DNA of 64,000 nt, taken from assembly GCF_001667275.1 (NCBI RefSeq), contig NZ_LZHV01000041.1, positions 372,001 through 436,000 on the forward strand. Reading direction: 5' to 3'. The stretch comes from Mycobacterium sp. ACS4054 (lineage in GTDB: Bacteria > Actinomycetota > Actinomycetes > Mycobacteriales > Mycobacteriaceae). Shown piece by piece: positions 32,220-41,257 of this stretch (positions within the stretch are counted from its first letter, which is position 1; each line of letters starts with the position of its first letter). The translations under genes and the position numbers were made by a program. The notes beneath the pieces were generated by a model. It was not told the DNA's origin, did not search any database, and saw only the letters and a list, made by a program, of their open reading frames with translations.

Positions 32220-33164
32220 ATGCATTCCGTCGCGATTCTGGCCGAGCCGGACGTCATCGCGTTCGACCTCGCCATTGCGATCGAGGTTTTCGGACGGGTC
32301 GCCCTCGCCACCGGCGCGCCCGGGTATCGCGTGCGCGTGTGTGGCTGCGACCCCGTCGTGCCGGCCGGACCGATCCGGGTCGCCACCGATCACGGCCTGG
32401 AAGGACTCGACGGTGCGGACACCATCGTGGTGCCCGGACGCAACGACGTCGCGGTGGGTGTGCGCGAGGACGTCGTGGCGGCTCTGAAGTCGGCGCACCG
32501 CAAGGGAGTCCGCATCGCCTCCATCTGCAGCGGCACCTTTACCGTCGCCGCGGCGGGCATCCTGGACGGCAAACGCGCGACCACCCACTGGGCCGCCGCC
32601 GACTCGTTCTCGGCCCGCTATCCCAACGTCCGGCTCGATGCCGCCGCGCTGTACGTGGACGAGGGCCAGGTACTCACCTCGGCCGGGGCTTCCGCGGGTC
32701 TCGACTTGTGCCTGTACATGGTCGCGCGCGATTACGGCTCGGCGGTGGCCGCCGACGCCGCCCGGCTAGCGGTCACGCCCCTGCACCGCACCGGTGATCA
32801 AGCCCAATTCGTCATCCGCAATCGCGGAAAGTCGCTCACCGAACTCGACGGCTTGCTGGTCTGGCTGGAAAGCAACGCGCATCTCCCGTTGACCCTCGGT
32901 GAAATCGCCCGTCAGGCCGCCACCAGCGAACGAACCCTGAATCGGCGGTTCAAGAGCGAGACGGGCCAAACACCGATGCAGTGGCTGAACGGCATTCGGA
33001 TCCGGCACGCAGAGGAGTTGCTGGAGACGAGCTCCGCCGGTGTCGAAACCATCTCGCGGCTGGTCGGATTCGCGTCGGCCACGAATTTTCGCGAGCAGTT
33101 CCGCCGACTGGTTGGAGTGGCGCCGCAGAGCTACCGCAACGCTTTTCGCGACCAGCGCCCCTGA
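32220..33164 (+). CDS. GlxA-family AraC-type transcriptional regulator
   Basis: This 314-residue protein has an N-terminal DJ-1/PfpI-like sensor domain (MHSVAILAEPDVIAFDLAIA, IASICSGTFTVAAAG, SAGASAGLDLCLYMV) and a C-terminal AraC DNA-binding domain. The latter has two helix-turn-helix units, around EIARQAATSERTLNRRFKSE and ISRLVGFASATNFREQFRR, with the closing VAPQSYRNAF. This layout is the GlxA/FtrA class. The ATG at 32220 lies 75 bp from the divergent DJ-1 gene, which is its probable target. The ligand is unknown. Confidence 0.92.
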   Translation: MHSVAILAEPDVIAFDLAIAIEVFGRVALATGAPGYRVRVCGCDPVVPAGPIRVATDHGLEGLDGADTIVVPGRNDVAVGVREDVVAALKSAHRKGVRIASICSGTFTVAAAGILDGKRATTHWAAADSFSARYPNVRLDAAALYVDEGQVLTSAGASAGLDLCLYMVARDYGSAVAADAARLAVTPLHRTGDQAQFVIRNRGKSLTELDGLLVWLESNAHLPLTLGEIARQAATSERTLNRRFKSETGQTPMQWLNGIRIRHAEELLETSSAGVETISRLVGFASATNFREQFRRLVGVAPQSYRNAFRDQRP

Positions 33165-33180
33165 CCGGCGCCGACCAGCC

Positions 33181-33543
33181 CTAGGGCACCCGGGTCCAGG
33201 GCTGGCAGTTCTGTGACTCGAAGGCCTTGACCGAGGTGTTGATGTTCGCGTACATCGGGCCGATCGACGTATTCGTCTGCAGCACATGGTCCTTGTTCGC
33301 GTCGGGCGTGCTATAGGTGAACCAGGAGCACATCGAGCCCTGGGTCGGCACGTCGTTGATCCAGACACCGAAGGCCGACCCGGAACCGCCGGTGTGGTAG
33401 AGGCCCGGAGCGATGTCCGGGCCCACGATGAAGACACCGTTGCCGGGGATCGGGTCGAGCGGGTCGGCCAGCGCCGGCGGTGCCAGGGCGACGGCCGTCA
33501 TCACCGAAACGAACAGGGCCGATGCGGTAACCGTTCGGGGCAC
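33181..33543 (-). CDS. Small secreted protein with signal peptide
   Basis: This 120-residue protein starts at GTG 33543 behind GAGGGAAA. A Sec-type signal peptide is evident: basic PRT, a hydrophobic stretch ASALFVSVMTAVAL, and an Ala-x-Ala site (PPALA before DPLDP, near residue 26). The mature part is about 94 residues with PGNGVFIVGPDIAPGLYHT, GVWINDVPTQGSMCSWF and a late NCQPW. The two Cys residues could form a disulfide. The pattern resembles small secreted mycobacterial proteins of unknown role. It stands alone, convergent with the AraC gene. Confidence 0.75.
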   Translation of the reverse strand: MPRTVTASALFVSVMTAVALAPPALADPLDPIPGNGVFIVGPDIAPGLYHTGGSGSAFGVWINDVPTQGSMCSWFTYSTPDANKDHVLQTNTSIGPMYANINTSVKAFESQNCQPWTRVP

Positions 33544-33610
33544 TTTCCCTCGCTTTATGTTGTTGCCCCCTGTCACGCAGCCTATGCCGAGGCGCGCTGG
33601 GGAACAACCA

Positions 33611-34288
33611 TCAGTCACCGTCGACGACCACGCCTCGCGCGGTGAGATGATCGATCAACGGCACGGCGCCCGCGGCGAGATGCTGCGACATGGCCGCGCG
33701 CGCGAGCCCCTCGTCGCGCTTCTTCAGTGCGGACAGGATGCGACGGTGGTCCCGCATCGACTGCTCCGGCCAGCCCTCGATGGCCGGGAACACCGATTCC
33801 GGTGCGTAGCGGGTGATTTGCAGCATCAGCTGGGCGAGTTTCGGCGAGTCCGCGGCGACGTTGATGGCGCGGTGGAATTGGTGGTTTAGGCGCACCGTCC
33901 GCTCCTCGTCGTCGCCGGCGTAGGCGTCTTCGAGTTCCGCCTGGATCTGTTTGAGCTCGCGCAGTTGATCGTCGGTGATGTTGATCGCGGCCCGCGCCGC
34001 GAGTTCGCCACCGACATGGGCCTGCACGTTGGCGACGTCGGTGACGTCGCGGCCGGTCACCGGCAACACCATGAAACCCCGCCGGGGTTGCTGGGCGATC
34101 AGGCCTTCCGCCCGCAGGGCGAACAGCGCTTCCCGCACCGGCGTGACGCTGATTCCCAACTCGGCGGCCAACTGGTCCAGCCGGACGTAGGACCCCGCGA
34201 GGTAGGTGCCGTCGAAGATCCGACGGCGGATGAGGCGCGCGACGTCGTCGGAAAGTTGTGGTCGCGCGGCGAAATCCGGAACGCTCAT
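33611..34288 (-). CDS. GntR/FadR-family transcriptional regulator
   Basis: This 225-residue regulator has an N-terminal winged helix (VRLDQLAAELGISVTPVREALFALRAEGL, then QQPRRGFMVLPV) and an FCD-type all-helical ligand domain with the metal-site pattern Asp/His in NHQFHRAIN and DHRRILSALK. FadR-group regulators usually sense acyl-CoA or small acids and repress the catabolic genes beside them. It is the last gene of the minus-strand unit 38666-33611, starting 2 bp after the acyl-CoA dehydrogenase stop, and likely controls that unit and the divergent genes from 38771. The palindrome at 38711 is a candidate target. Confidence 0.9.
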   Translation of the reverse strand: MSVPDFAARPQLSDDVARLIRRRIFDGTYLAGSYVRLDQLAAELGISVTPVREALFALRAEGLIAQQPRRGFMVLPVTGRDVTDVANVQAHVGGELAARAAINITDDQLRELKQIQAELEDAYAGDDEERTVRLNHQFHRAINVAADSPKLAQLMLQITRYAPESVFPAIEGWPEQSMRDHRRILSALKKRDEGLARAAMSQHLAAGAVPLIDHLTARGVVVDGD

Positions 34289-34290
34289 CG

Positions 34291-35484
34291 CTACACCTGG
34301 TACTCGGCGAGGAGGCGCTTGCTGATGATCGACTTCTGGATTTCGCTGGTTCCCTCGCCGATCAGGAGGAACGGCGCGTCGCGCATCAGGCGCTCGATCT
34401 CGTATTCCTTGGAATAGCCGTAGCCGCCGTGGATCCGGAAGCTCTGCTGGGTGACCTCGGTGCAATACTCGCTGCACAGGTACTTGGCCATCCCGGCGGC
34501 GACGTCGTTGCGCTCCCCCGAGTCCTTCAGCCGCGCCGCGTTCACCATCATCAGGTGTGCGGCTTCGACTTTGGTGGCCATCTCGGCGAGCTGGAAGGCG
34601 ATGGCCTGGTGCTCGGCAATGGGCTTGCCGAAGGTGTGCCGTTGTTGCGCATAGCGGACCGCGAGCTCGAAGGCGCGGATGCCGACACCGCACGCCCGCG
34701 CCGACACGTTGACCCGGCCGACCTCGATGCCGTCCATCATCTGGAAGAAGCCCTGCCCCGGGGTGCCACCCAAAACGTCGTCGGCGCCGGCCCGGTAGCC
34801 GTCGAAGATCAGCTCGGTGGTGTCGATGCCCTTGTAGCCCAGCTTGTCGATCTTGCCGGGGATGACCAAGCCCGGCGCGACTTCACCGAATCCCGTTGGC
34901 TTCTCGACGAGGAAGGCGGTCAGGTTTCGGTGCGGCTTGTCGGCGCCCTCGTCGGTGCGCACCAGCACCGCGATGAGCGTGGAGCTTCCGCCGTTGGTCA
35001 GCCACATCTTCTGGCCGTTGATGGTGTAGTCGCCGTCCGGGCCCCGCACCGCCCGGGTCCGGATCGCGGCGACGTCGGACCCGAGTTCCGGCTCCGACAT
35101 CGAAAAAGCGCCCCGCGCTTCGCCGGTCGCCATCCGCGGCAGGAACCGCTGCTTCTGCGCTTCGGTGCCGTGCTGGCGCAGCATGTAGGCCACGATGAAG
35201 TGGGTGTTGAGCACGCCGGACACGCTCATCCAGCCGCGCGCGAGCTCTTCCACACACAGCGCATAGGTGAGCAGCGACTCGCCCAGCCCGCCGTACTCCT
35301 GCGGAATCATCAGGCCGAACAGGCCCATGTCGCGCATCCGGTCGACAATGTCCTGCGGATAGGTGTCGCCGCGTTCGAGCTCCGCGGCGTTGGGGATCAC
35401 CTCCTTCTCGACGAATTGCCGTACCGTGGCGATGATTTCGGTTTGGAATTCGGTCAGCCCGAGCGTCTGGGCGAGCTTGGTCAT
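34291..35484 (-). CDS. Acyl-CoA dehydrogenase
   Basis: This 397-residue canonical acyl-CoA dehydrogenase has MGLFGLMIPQEYGGLG in the N-terminal helices, FSMSEPELGSDVAAIRT and GQKMWLTNGG in the beta domain, and RIHGGYGYSKEYEIERLMRD and IGEGTSEIQK at the end with the catalytic Glu present. It should introduce the alpha-beta double bond in an acyl-CoA, with electrons going to ETF. It sits in an operon with FabG-type SDR, thiolase, CoA-transferase and GntR genes, a near-complete beta-oxidation set lacking only a hydratase. Confidence 0.9.
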   Translation of the reverse strand: MTKLAQTLGLTEFQTEIIATVRQFVEKEVIPNAAELERGDTYPQDIVDRMRDMGLFGLMIPQEYGGLGESLLTYALCVEELARGWMSVSGVLNTHFIVAYMLRQHGTEAQKQRFLPRMATGEARGAFSMSEPELGSDVAAIRTRAVRGPDGDYTINGQKMWLTNGGSSTLIAVLVRTDEGADKPHRNLTAFLVEKPTGFGEVAPGLVIPGKIDKLGYKGIDTTELIFDGYRAGADDVLGGTPGQGFFQMMDGIEVGRVNVSARACGVGIRAFELAVRYAQQRHTFGKPIAEHQAIAFQLAEMATKVEAAHLMMVNAARLKDSGERNDVAAGMAKYLCSEYCTEVTQQSFRIHGGYGYSKEYEIERLMRDAPFLLIGEGTSEIQKSIISKRLLAEYQV

Positions 35485-35509
35485 GCGTTGTCTTTCGGTC
35501 CGGGCTTGC

Positions 35510-36703
35510 TCAGCAAGCGATGGTCTTCGCCTTCGCCAGGCGTTCGATGTCGGCGGTGGTCAATCCCAACCGCTGCTCGAGAACCTCGGCCGTGTCCTGC
35601 CCCAACGCGGGCGCGGGCGCGCCGGCGGGATGCGCGCCGTCGAACGCGACCGGCAGCCCGGGGGCCAGGTACTCACCCAGGCCTTGCTGCCGCAGTGGGG
35701 AAAACAGCGGGTTGTCGGTCACCTTCGGGCCCGCCGCGACTTCGGCGAAGGTGCGGTACCGCTCGAACAGCACCGTCGTGCCCGAGAGCGCGGCGGTGAC
35801 CTCGTCGGCCGAGTGGTCGGCGAACCAGGTGGCGAACAGCCCGGACAGCACGTCGCGGTATCTGTAGCGGTCGCCCTCCGAACCGAAGTCGACACCCAGC
35901 GCGTCGGCGAGCGCCGCCACCGCGACACCGGTGCCGGTCACGTCGACCAGGTCGCGAAAGTGCCTGCGGGTCAAGGTGACAACCATGAACCGGGCGCCGT
36001 CACCGGCGACGAAGTCCTGCCCGTACTGGCCATAGATGGCGTTGCCCAGGCGCTCGCGTTGCGTGCCGGTGATCTGCGGCTCAGTCAACAGCCCCAGGTT
36101 TCCGGCGGTGGCCAACGCGACGTCCTCGAGCGCCAGGCTGATCCGCGCACCGGCACCGGATTCGTCTCGGCGGCGGACGGCGGTGACGACGGCCAGGGCG
36201 GCGTACAGGCCGCAGCACACGTCCCAGGCCGGCAACACGTGGTTGATCGGGCCGGCGTGCCCGGCGGGACCGGTGACGAGCGGGAATCCGATCCCGGCGT
36301 TGACCGTGTAATCCACCCCGGTGGAACCGTCGCCACGCCCGAGCAGCTGCACGTGGATGACGTCGGAACGCTTGTCGGCCAACGCCTCGTGGCTGAGCCA
36401 GGACAGGCCGGCGGCGTTGGTCACCACCACGCCGTCGCCCTCGACGATGAGCCGCACGACCAGTTCCTGCCCGTCGGGGGAGCGCAAATCGATGGTGGCC
36501 GAACGCTTGCCCTTGTTCAGCCCGGTCCAGTAGATGGATGTGCCGTCGGCCGCCAGCGGCCACCGCTGGACGTCGGAGGCGCCGCCGATCGGATCGATCC
36601 GGATCACCTCCGCGCCAAGCTGACTCAACGTCATGCCACACAGCGGGGCGGCGACGAAGCTGGACACCTCGACGACGGTGAGCCCGCTCAGGGGACCGGT
36701 CAC
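35510..36703 (-). CDS. Class III (CaiB/BaiF) CoA-transferase
   Basis: This 397-residue CaiB/BaiF-family protein has SGLTVVEVSSFVAAPLCGMTLSQLGAEVIRIDP at the N-terminus, GLNKGKRSATIDL, and the presumed catalytic Asp131 in GVDYTVNAGIG. It would load CoA onto the entry acid or recycle it from a product. The GTG at 36703 overlaps the thiolase stop as GTGA. It is more divergent from the CoA-transferase at 9797 than tandem copies would be, so the two clusters probably handle different acids. Confidence 0.87.
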   Translation of the reverse strand: MTGPLSGLTVVEVSSFVAAPLCGMTLSQLGAEVIRIDPIGGASDVQRWPLAADGTSIYWTGLNKGKRSATIDLRSPDGQELVVRLIVEGDGVVVTNAAGLSWLSHEALADKRSDVIHVQLLGRGDGSTGVDYTVNAGIGFPLVTGPAGHAGPINHVLPAWDVCCGLYAALAVVTAVRRRDESGAGARISLALEDVALATAGNLGLLTEPQITGTQRERLGNAIYGQYGQDFVAGDGARFMVVTLTRRHFRDLVDVTGTGVAVAALADALGVDFGSEGDRYRYRDVLSGLFATWFADHSADEVTAALSGTTVLFERYRTFAEVAAGPKVTDNPLFSPLRQQGLGEYLAPGLPVAFDGAHPAGAPAPALGQDTAEVLEQRLGLTTADIERLAKAKTIAC

Positions 36704-37920
36704 GTCACCCGCTCGAACACCGCGGCCAGGCCCTGGCCGCCGCCGATGCACATGGTCTCCAGCCCGTAGCGCGCCTCGCGGCGGTTGAGCTCGCGGGCCA
36801 GTGAGGCCAGCATCCGCCCACCCGTCGCGCCGACGGGATGGCCCAACGAGATGCCGGATCCGTGCACGTTCGTCCGCTCGTGGTCGGCCGCGCCGAAATT
36901 CCACTCCCGCATCACCGCAAGCGCTTGCGCGGCAAAGGCTTCGTTGAGTTCGATCAGGTCGATGTCGGACAGCCGCAGGCCGGCCTTGCGCAGCGCCGCC
37001 TCGGTCGCCGGTACCGGCCCGATGCCCATGACGTGGGGCGCCACCCCCGCCAGCCCCCATGACACCAGGCGGACCAGCGGGGTCAGACCGTATTCGGCGG
37101 CCTTCTCGGGCGTGGTCACCACGCACACCGACGCCGCGTCGTTTTGGCCGCTGGCGTTGCCGGCGGTGACGGTGGCTGCCGAATCCTCGCTGAGCAGAAC
37201 GGGTTTGAGCTTGCCCAGCGACTCGACCGAGGTGTCGGCGCGCGGGTGTTCGTCGGTGTCGATCAGTTCCTCGCCGTGGCGCGTGCGGACGGTGACCGGG
37301 ATGATCTCCTCGGCGAGAACCCCGTCCTTCTGCGCGGCCACGGCCCGCTGGTGCGACCGCACGGCGAGTTCGTCCTGCTCCAGCCGCGCAATGCCGTACT
37401 GGCGGCGCAGATTCTCCGCCGTCTCCAGCATGCCGCCGGGGACCGGGTGGTGCCGGCCACCGGCGGTGGTGCGTCCCCGGGCCAGCCCGTCGTGCACCTG
37501 GACGCCGCTTCGCGCGCCGCCCCAACGCATGTCGGTGGAATAGAAGGCGACGTTGCTCATGCTCTCGCAGCCGCCGGCGACCACCAGATCCTGATCGCCG
37601 CTGCCCACCTGCAGCCACGCCTGGATCACCGCCTGCAGGCCCGACCCGCAACGCCGGTCGACTTGCATGCCGGGCACCGTCACCGGCAGGCCGGCATCCA
37701 GCGCAACGACGCGCCCGATCGCCGGGGCATCGCTGTTGGGATAGCAGTGACCGAGGATCACGTCCTGCACCGCGTCGGGCGCCAGTCCGGTCCGCTCGAG
37801 CAACCCCTGCAGGGCGGTAACGCCCAGGTCGACGGCCGTCAGCGAGGAGAACATGCCGCCGTAACGGCCGATCGGCGTCCGGACCGGTTCGCAGATGACG
37901 GCTTCGCGGAGCGCGCTCAT
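36700..37920 (-). CDS. Acetyl-CoA acyltransferase (thiolase)
   Basis: This 406-residue classical thiolase has the nucleophile Cys91 in [19 protein letters not shown], the His motif [11 protein letters not shown] and the C-terminal CIGGGQG with the second catalytic Cys. All catalytic residues are present, unlike the thiolase-fold protein at 11023. It would perform the final thiolytic cleavage of beta-oxidation. It starts at ATG 37920, overlapping the SDR stop, within the 38666-33611 unit. Confidence 0.92.
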   Translation of the reverse strand: MSALREAVICEPVRTPIGRYGGMFSSLTAVDLGVTALQGLLERTGLAPDAVQDVILGHCYPNSDAPAIGRVVALDAGLPVTVPGMQVDRRCGSGLQAVIQAWLQVGSGDQDLVVAGGCESMSNVAFYSTDMRWGGARSGVQVHDGLARGRTTAGGRHHPVPGGMLETAENLRRQYGIARLEQDELAVRSHQRAVAAQKDGVLAEEIIPVTVRTRHGEELIDTDEHPRADTSVESLGKLKPVLLSEDSAATVTAGNASGQNDAASVCVVTTPEKAAEYGLTPLVRLVSWGLAGVAPHVMGIGPVPATEAALRKAGLRLSDIDLIELNEAFAAQALAVMREWNFGAADHERTNVHGSGISLGHPVGATGGRMLASLARELNRREARYGLETMCIGGGQGLAAVFERVT

Positions 37921-38666
37921 AGGTGTCGGCCGCCGGTGATCTCCATGACGGTGCCGGTCATGTAGGACGACAGGTCGGAGGCCAGGAACAGCGCCACGCT
38001 GGCGACTTCGCTGGGCTCACCGGCCCGGCCCATCGGCACCTCGGCGACCTTCGAATCCCAAATACGTTGCGGCATAGCCTCGGTCATCGCCGAGCGGATC
38101 AAGCCGGGGGCGATCGCGTTCACCCGGACGCCCAAGTAGGCCAGTTCCTTGGCGGCCGCCTTGGTCATGCCGACGATGCCGGCCTTGGCCGCCGAGTAGT
38201 TGGTCTGCCCGACCATGCCGACCTTGCCCGACACCGACGACATGTTGATGATCGCGCCCCGCTTGTTTTCCCGCATGACCGCGGCCGCCAATCGGGTGCC
38301 GTTCCAGGTTCCCTTCAAATGCACGGCGATGACCTGATCGAACTGCTCCTCGGTCATCTTGCGCATCGTCGCGTCCCGGGTGATGCCCGCATTGTTGACC
38401 ATGATGTCCAGCCCGCCGAAACGCTCGACCGCGGTTTGGATCAGTTTTTCGACATCGGATGCCTGCGTGACATCGCATTGGACCGCGACGGCGACGTCAT
38501 CACCGCCGAGCTGTTTGGCCACCGCTTGCGTCGCTTCGAGATTGACGTCGCCGAGCACAACCCGCGCGCCCTCGGCGACGAAGCGCTCCGCGATGGCCAG
38601 CCCCAGCCCTTGCGCTCCGCCCGTGATTACCGCCGTCTGACCTGCCAACAACCCCACGTGGGTCAC
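37917..38666 (-). CDS. FabG-type SDR, probable 3-hydroxyacyl-CoA dehydrogenase
   Basis: This 249-residue SDR has ITGGAQGLG at residues 14-22, [14 protein letters not shown] (a run typical of FabG-type enzymes), catalytic Ser in [10 protein letters not shown], and Tyr157/Lys161 in YSAAKAG. The C-terminus ends [13 protein letters not shown]. Beside thiolase and acyl-CoA dehydrogenase it most likely oxidises 3-hydroxyacyl-CoA. I start at GTG 38666, preceded by AAGGA. It is the first gene of the minus-strand unit, 45 bp from the palindrome at 38711. Confidence 0.88.
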   Translation of the reverse strand: MTHVGLLAGQTAVITGGAQGLGLAIAERFVAEGARVVLGDVNLEATQAVAKQLGGDDVAVAVQCDVTQASDVEKLIQTAVERFGGLDIMVNNAGITRDATMRKMTEEQFDQVIAVHLKGTWNGTRLAAAVMRENKRGAIINMSSVSGKVGMVGQTNYSAAKAGIVGMTKAAAKELAYLGVRVNAIAPGLIRSAMTEAMPQRIWDSKVAEVPMGRAGEPSEVASVALFLASDLSSYMTGTVMEITGGRHL

Positions 38667-38710
38667 ACATCCTTCACTGTCGTAGCCACCGCCGGACACC
38701 CGCAAGGCAA

Positions 38711-38726
38711 ATATCATATTTGATAT
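38711..38726. promoter_or_regulatory. Palindrome in the divergent promoter of the GntR cluster
   Basis: ATATCATATTTGATAT is an inverted repeat of ATATCA/TGATAT around a 4-bp spacer in strongly A/T-rich sequence. It lies between the SDR (start 38666, minus) and the acyl-CoA dehydrogenase (start 38771, plus). It is a candidate operator for the GntR regulator at 33611-34288 and does not resemble the TetR-type palindrome at 8525. Confidence 0.55.
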
Positions 38727-38770
38727 AGGATCCTGCCCTGAACCGGGGTCTCCCCGACCAGGAGAGGAGC

Positions 38771-39952
38771 GTGCAGCCAATGGCCACCGCCGAATCCGCG
38801 GAAGTCAGCGACGATGACTTTCGCGAGATCCTTGCCCAGACACGGCAATTCGTCCGAAGCGCCGTCGTTCCCCGCGAGCAGGAGATCCTCGACGGGGATC
38901 GCGTTCCGGACGACCTCCGCGACGAGGCGAAGAAGATGGGGCTGTTCGGTTACGCGATTCCCCAGGAGTGGGGCGGCCTCGGCCTCAACCTCATGCAGGA
39001 CGTCGAGCTGGCGATGGAGCTCGGCTACACCTCGCTGGCGCTGCGGTCGATGTTCGGCACCAACAACGGCATCGCCGGACAGGTGCTGGTCGGCTTCGGC
39101 ACCGACGAACAGAAGTCCCGCTGGCTGGAGGCGATCGCGACCGGCGACGTCGTCGCCTCGTTCGCGCTGACCGAGCCCGGCGCCGGCTCCAACCCGGCCG
39201 GCCTGCGCACCAAAGCCGTTCGCGACGGGGACGATTGGGTGATCTCCGGGCAGAAGCGGTTCATCACCAACGCGCCCGTCGCCGACCTGTTCGTGGTGTT
39301 CGCGCGCACCCGGCCGGCCGACGACCAGGGCCCCGGGATTGCCGTGTTCCTGGTTCCCGCCCACGCCGACGGCGTCGAAGTCGGCGCCAAAGACGCCAAG
39401 ATGGGCCAGGAGGGCGCGTGGACCGCCGACGTCAGTTTCGACGACGTCCGGGTCGGTGGCGGCGCGCTGGTCGGCGGTAGCGAGGACATCGGGTATCGAG
39501 CGGCGATGACGTCGCTGGCACGCGGGCGGGTGCACATCGCCGCCATCGCCGTCGGCGCCGCCCAACGCGCGCTCGACGAATCGATCGGCTACGCGGCCAC
39601 CGCGACGCAGGGCGGGACGCCGATCGGAAGCTTCCAGTTGGTTCAGGCGATGCTCGCCGACCAGCAGACCGGCGTGCTGGCCGGCCGGGCGCTGGTGCGC
39701 GACGCCGCGCGGCAGTGGGTGACCGGCGAGGACCGCCGGGTCGCGCCGTCCGCGGCCAAGCTGTTCTGCACCGAAATGGCCGGCAACGTGGCAGATCTCG
39801 CGGTGCAGATCCACGGCGGCAGCGGTTACATCCGCGGGGTCCCGGTCGAGCGCATCTACCGCGACGTGCGGCTGCTACGACTGTATGAGGGCACGAGCGA
39901 GATTCAGCGCCTGATCATCGGGTCCAACCTCGTCAAAGCGGCGCAGCGATAA
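38771..39952 (+). CDS. Acyl-CoA dehydrogenase
   Basis: This 393-residue acyl-CoA dehydrogenase has [52 protein letters not shown] and a C-terminal [19 protein letters not shown] followed by [14 protein letters not shown] with the catalytic Glu. The GTG at 38771 has AGGAG six bases upstream; ATG 38780 is a close alternative. It is divergent from the FabG-type unit, probably under the same palindrome, and 9 bp before the next SDR gene. Confidence 0.9.
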   Translation: MQPMATAESAEVSDDDFREILAQTRQFVRSAVVPREQEILDGDRVPDDLRDEAKKMGLFGYAIPQEWGGLGLNLMQDVELAMELGYTSLALRSMFGTNNGIAGQVLVGFGTDEQKSRWLEAIATGDVVASFALTEPGAGSNPAGLRTKAVRDGDDWVISGQKRFITNAPVADLFVVFARTRPADDQGPGIAVFLVPAHADGVEVGAKDAKMGQEGAWTADVSFDDVRVGGGALVGGSEDIGYRAAMTSLARGRVHIAAIAVGAAQRALDESIGYAATATQGGTPIGSFQLVQAMLADQQTGVLAGRALVRDAARQWVTGEDRRVAPSAAKLFCTEMAGNVADLAVQIHGGSGYIRGVPVERIYRDVRLLRLYEGTSEIQRLIIGSNLVKAAQR

Positions 39953-39961
39953 GGAGCAACT

Positions 39962-40783
39962 ATGGGCGGCAAGCTCGCAGGCCGAGTGGCATTCATCACC
40001 GGGGCGGCCCGCGGCCAGGGCCGGGCGCACGCGGTTCGGCTGGCGCGGGAGGGCGCCGACATCATCGCCGTCGACATCGCCGGCAAGCTTCCGTCCTGTG
40101 TCCCGTACGACCCGGCGACCCCCGACGACCTGGCCGAGACCGTTCGGCTGGTTGAGGAAACGGGCCGCCGGATCGTCGCCTCGGTCGTGGACACCCGCGA
40201 CTTCGAGGCGCTTCGCCAGGCCGTCGACGACGGTGTCGACGCGCTCGGGCGGTTGGACATCATCGTCGCCAATGCCGGCGTCGCCGCCCCGCAGGCCTGG
40301 AACGACATCACGCCGCAGGACTTCCGCGACGTGATGGACATCAACGTGACCGGCACGTGGAACACAGTGATGGCCGGTGCGGACAAGATCATCGAAGGGG
40401 GCCGCGGCGGCTCGATCATCCTGATCAGTTCCGCGGCCGGGATGAAGATGCAGCCGTTCATGGTGCACTACACCGCCAGCAAGCACGCCGTCACCGGGAT
40501 GGCGCGCGCTTTCGCCGCCGAGCTGGGCAAGCATTCGATCCGGGTCAACAGCGTTCATCCCGGGCCGGTGAACACGCCGATGGGCACGGGCGACATGGTC
40601 GCGGCGGTGGGCAAGGCCATGGAGACCAACCCGCAGCTGTCCAGCGTGCTCACGCCGTTCCTGCCCGACTGGGTCGCCGAGCCGGAGGAGATCGCCGACA
40701 CGGTGTGCTGGCTGGCCAGCGACGAGTCCCGCAAGATCACCGCCGCGCGGATCCCGGTCGATCAGGGCTCCACGCAGTACTGA
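39962..40783 (+). CDS. Mycofactocin-type SDR oxidoreductase
   Basis: This 273-residue SDR has the motif ITGAARGQGRAHAV and an insertion of about 20 residues after the second strand (VDIAGKLPSCVPYDPATPDD). This feature marks the actinobacterial SDR group that binds NAD non-exchangeably and depends on mycofactocin. NAGVAAPQ, Ser in LISSAAG and Tyr170/Lys174 in HYTASKHAV complete the site. It probably oxidises an alcohol or hydroxyacyl substrate. It is preceded by AAGGAG and co-transcribed with the acyl-CoA dehydrogenase. No mycofactocin biosynthesis gene is in the window. Confidence 0.88.
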   Translation: MGGKLAGRVAFITGAARGQGRAHAVRLAREGADIIAVDIAGKLPSCVPYDPATPDDLAETVRLVEETGRRIVASVVDTRDFEALRQAVDDGVDALGRLDIIVANAGVAAPQAWNDITPQDFRDVMDINVTGTWNTVMAGADKIIEGGRGGSIILISSAAGMKMQPFMVHYTASKHAVTGMARAFAAELGKHSIRVNSVHPGPVNTPMGTGDMVAAVGKAMETNPQLSSVLTPFLPDWVAEPEEIADTVCWLASDESRKITAARIPVDQGSTQY

Positions 40784-40826
40784 CCGGCTTGGGAATAGAT
40801 TCCCGCGAGCGGCGATTGCAGGCGAC

Positions 40827-41252
40827 ATGAAAGCCTTCACCGAGAGCGAACGTCAGGAGTTTCTGGCCGGCAAGCACGTCGCCGTGTTGTCCGTCGCGGC
40901 CGACGGCCGGCCGCCGGCCAGCGTCCCGATCTGGTACGACTACACGCCGGGTGGGGACATCCGAATCATGACCGGGGCGTCGAGTCGCAAGACGCGGCTC
41001 ATCGAGCGGGCCGGGGCGGTGACGCTCGTCGTCCAGCGCGAGGAGCCGCCGTACCAATACGTGGTGGTCGAGGGCTCGATCGTCGAGACCACCAATCCGG
41101 CTCCCCACGACGTGCAGGAGGCGATCGCCATCCGCTACCTCGGCGAGGAGGGCGGGCGGGCGTTCATCCGCAGCATGGAGGGGGTGGAGGAGGTGATGTA
41201 CACCATCCGCCCCGACCGCTGGCTGAGCGCGGACTTCACCGGCGACCTGTAG
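40827..41252 (+). CDS. PNPOx-like split-barrel flavin/F420-binding protein
   Basis: This 141-residue protein has the pyridoxamine-phosphate-oxidase-like split barrel typical of mycobacterial F420-dependent reductases: KHVAVLSVAADGRPPASVPIWYDY, then IRIMTGASSRKTRLIE, VVVEGSIVE and the C-terminal MYTIRPDRWLSADF. The SSRKTRLI segment supplies the cofactor phosphate-binding residues. It may reduce or detoxify a small substrate. It lies 43 bp after the mycofactocin-type SDR and is convergent with the phosphotransferase gene. Confidence 0.82.
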   Translation: MKAFTESERQEFLAGKHVAVLSVAADGRPPASVPIWYDYTPGGDIRIMTGASSRKTRLIERAGAVTLVVQREEPPYQYVVVEGSIVETTNPAPHDVQEAIAIRYLGEEGGRAFIRSMEGVEEVMYTIRPDRWLSADFTGDL

Positions 41253-41257
41253 AGGTC

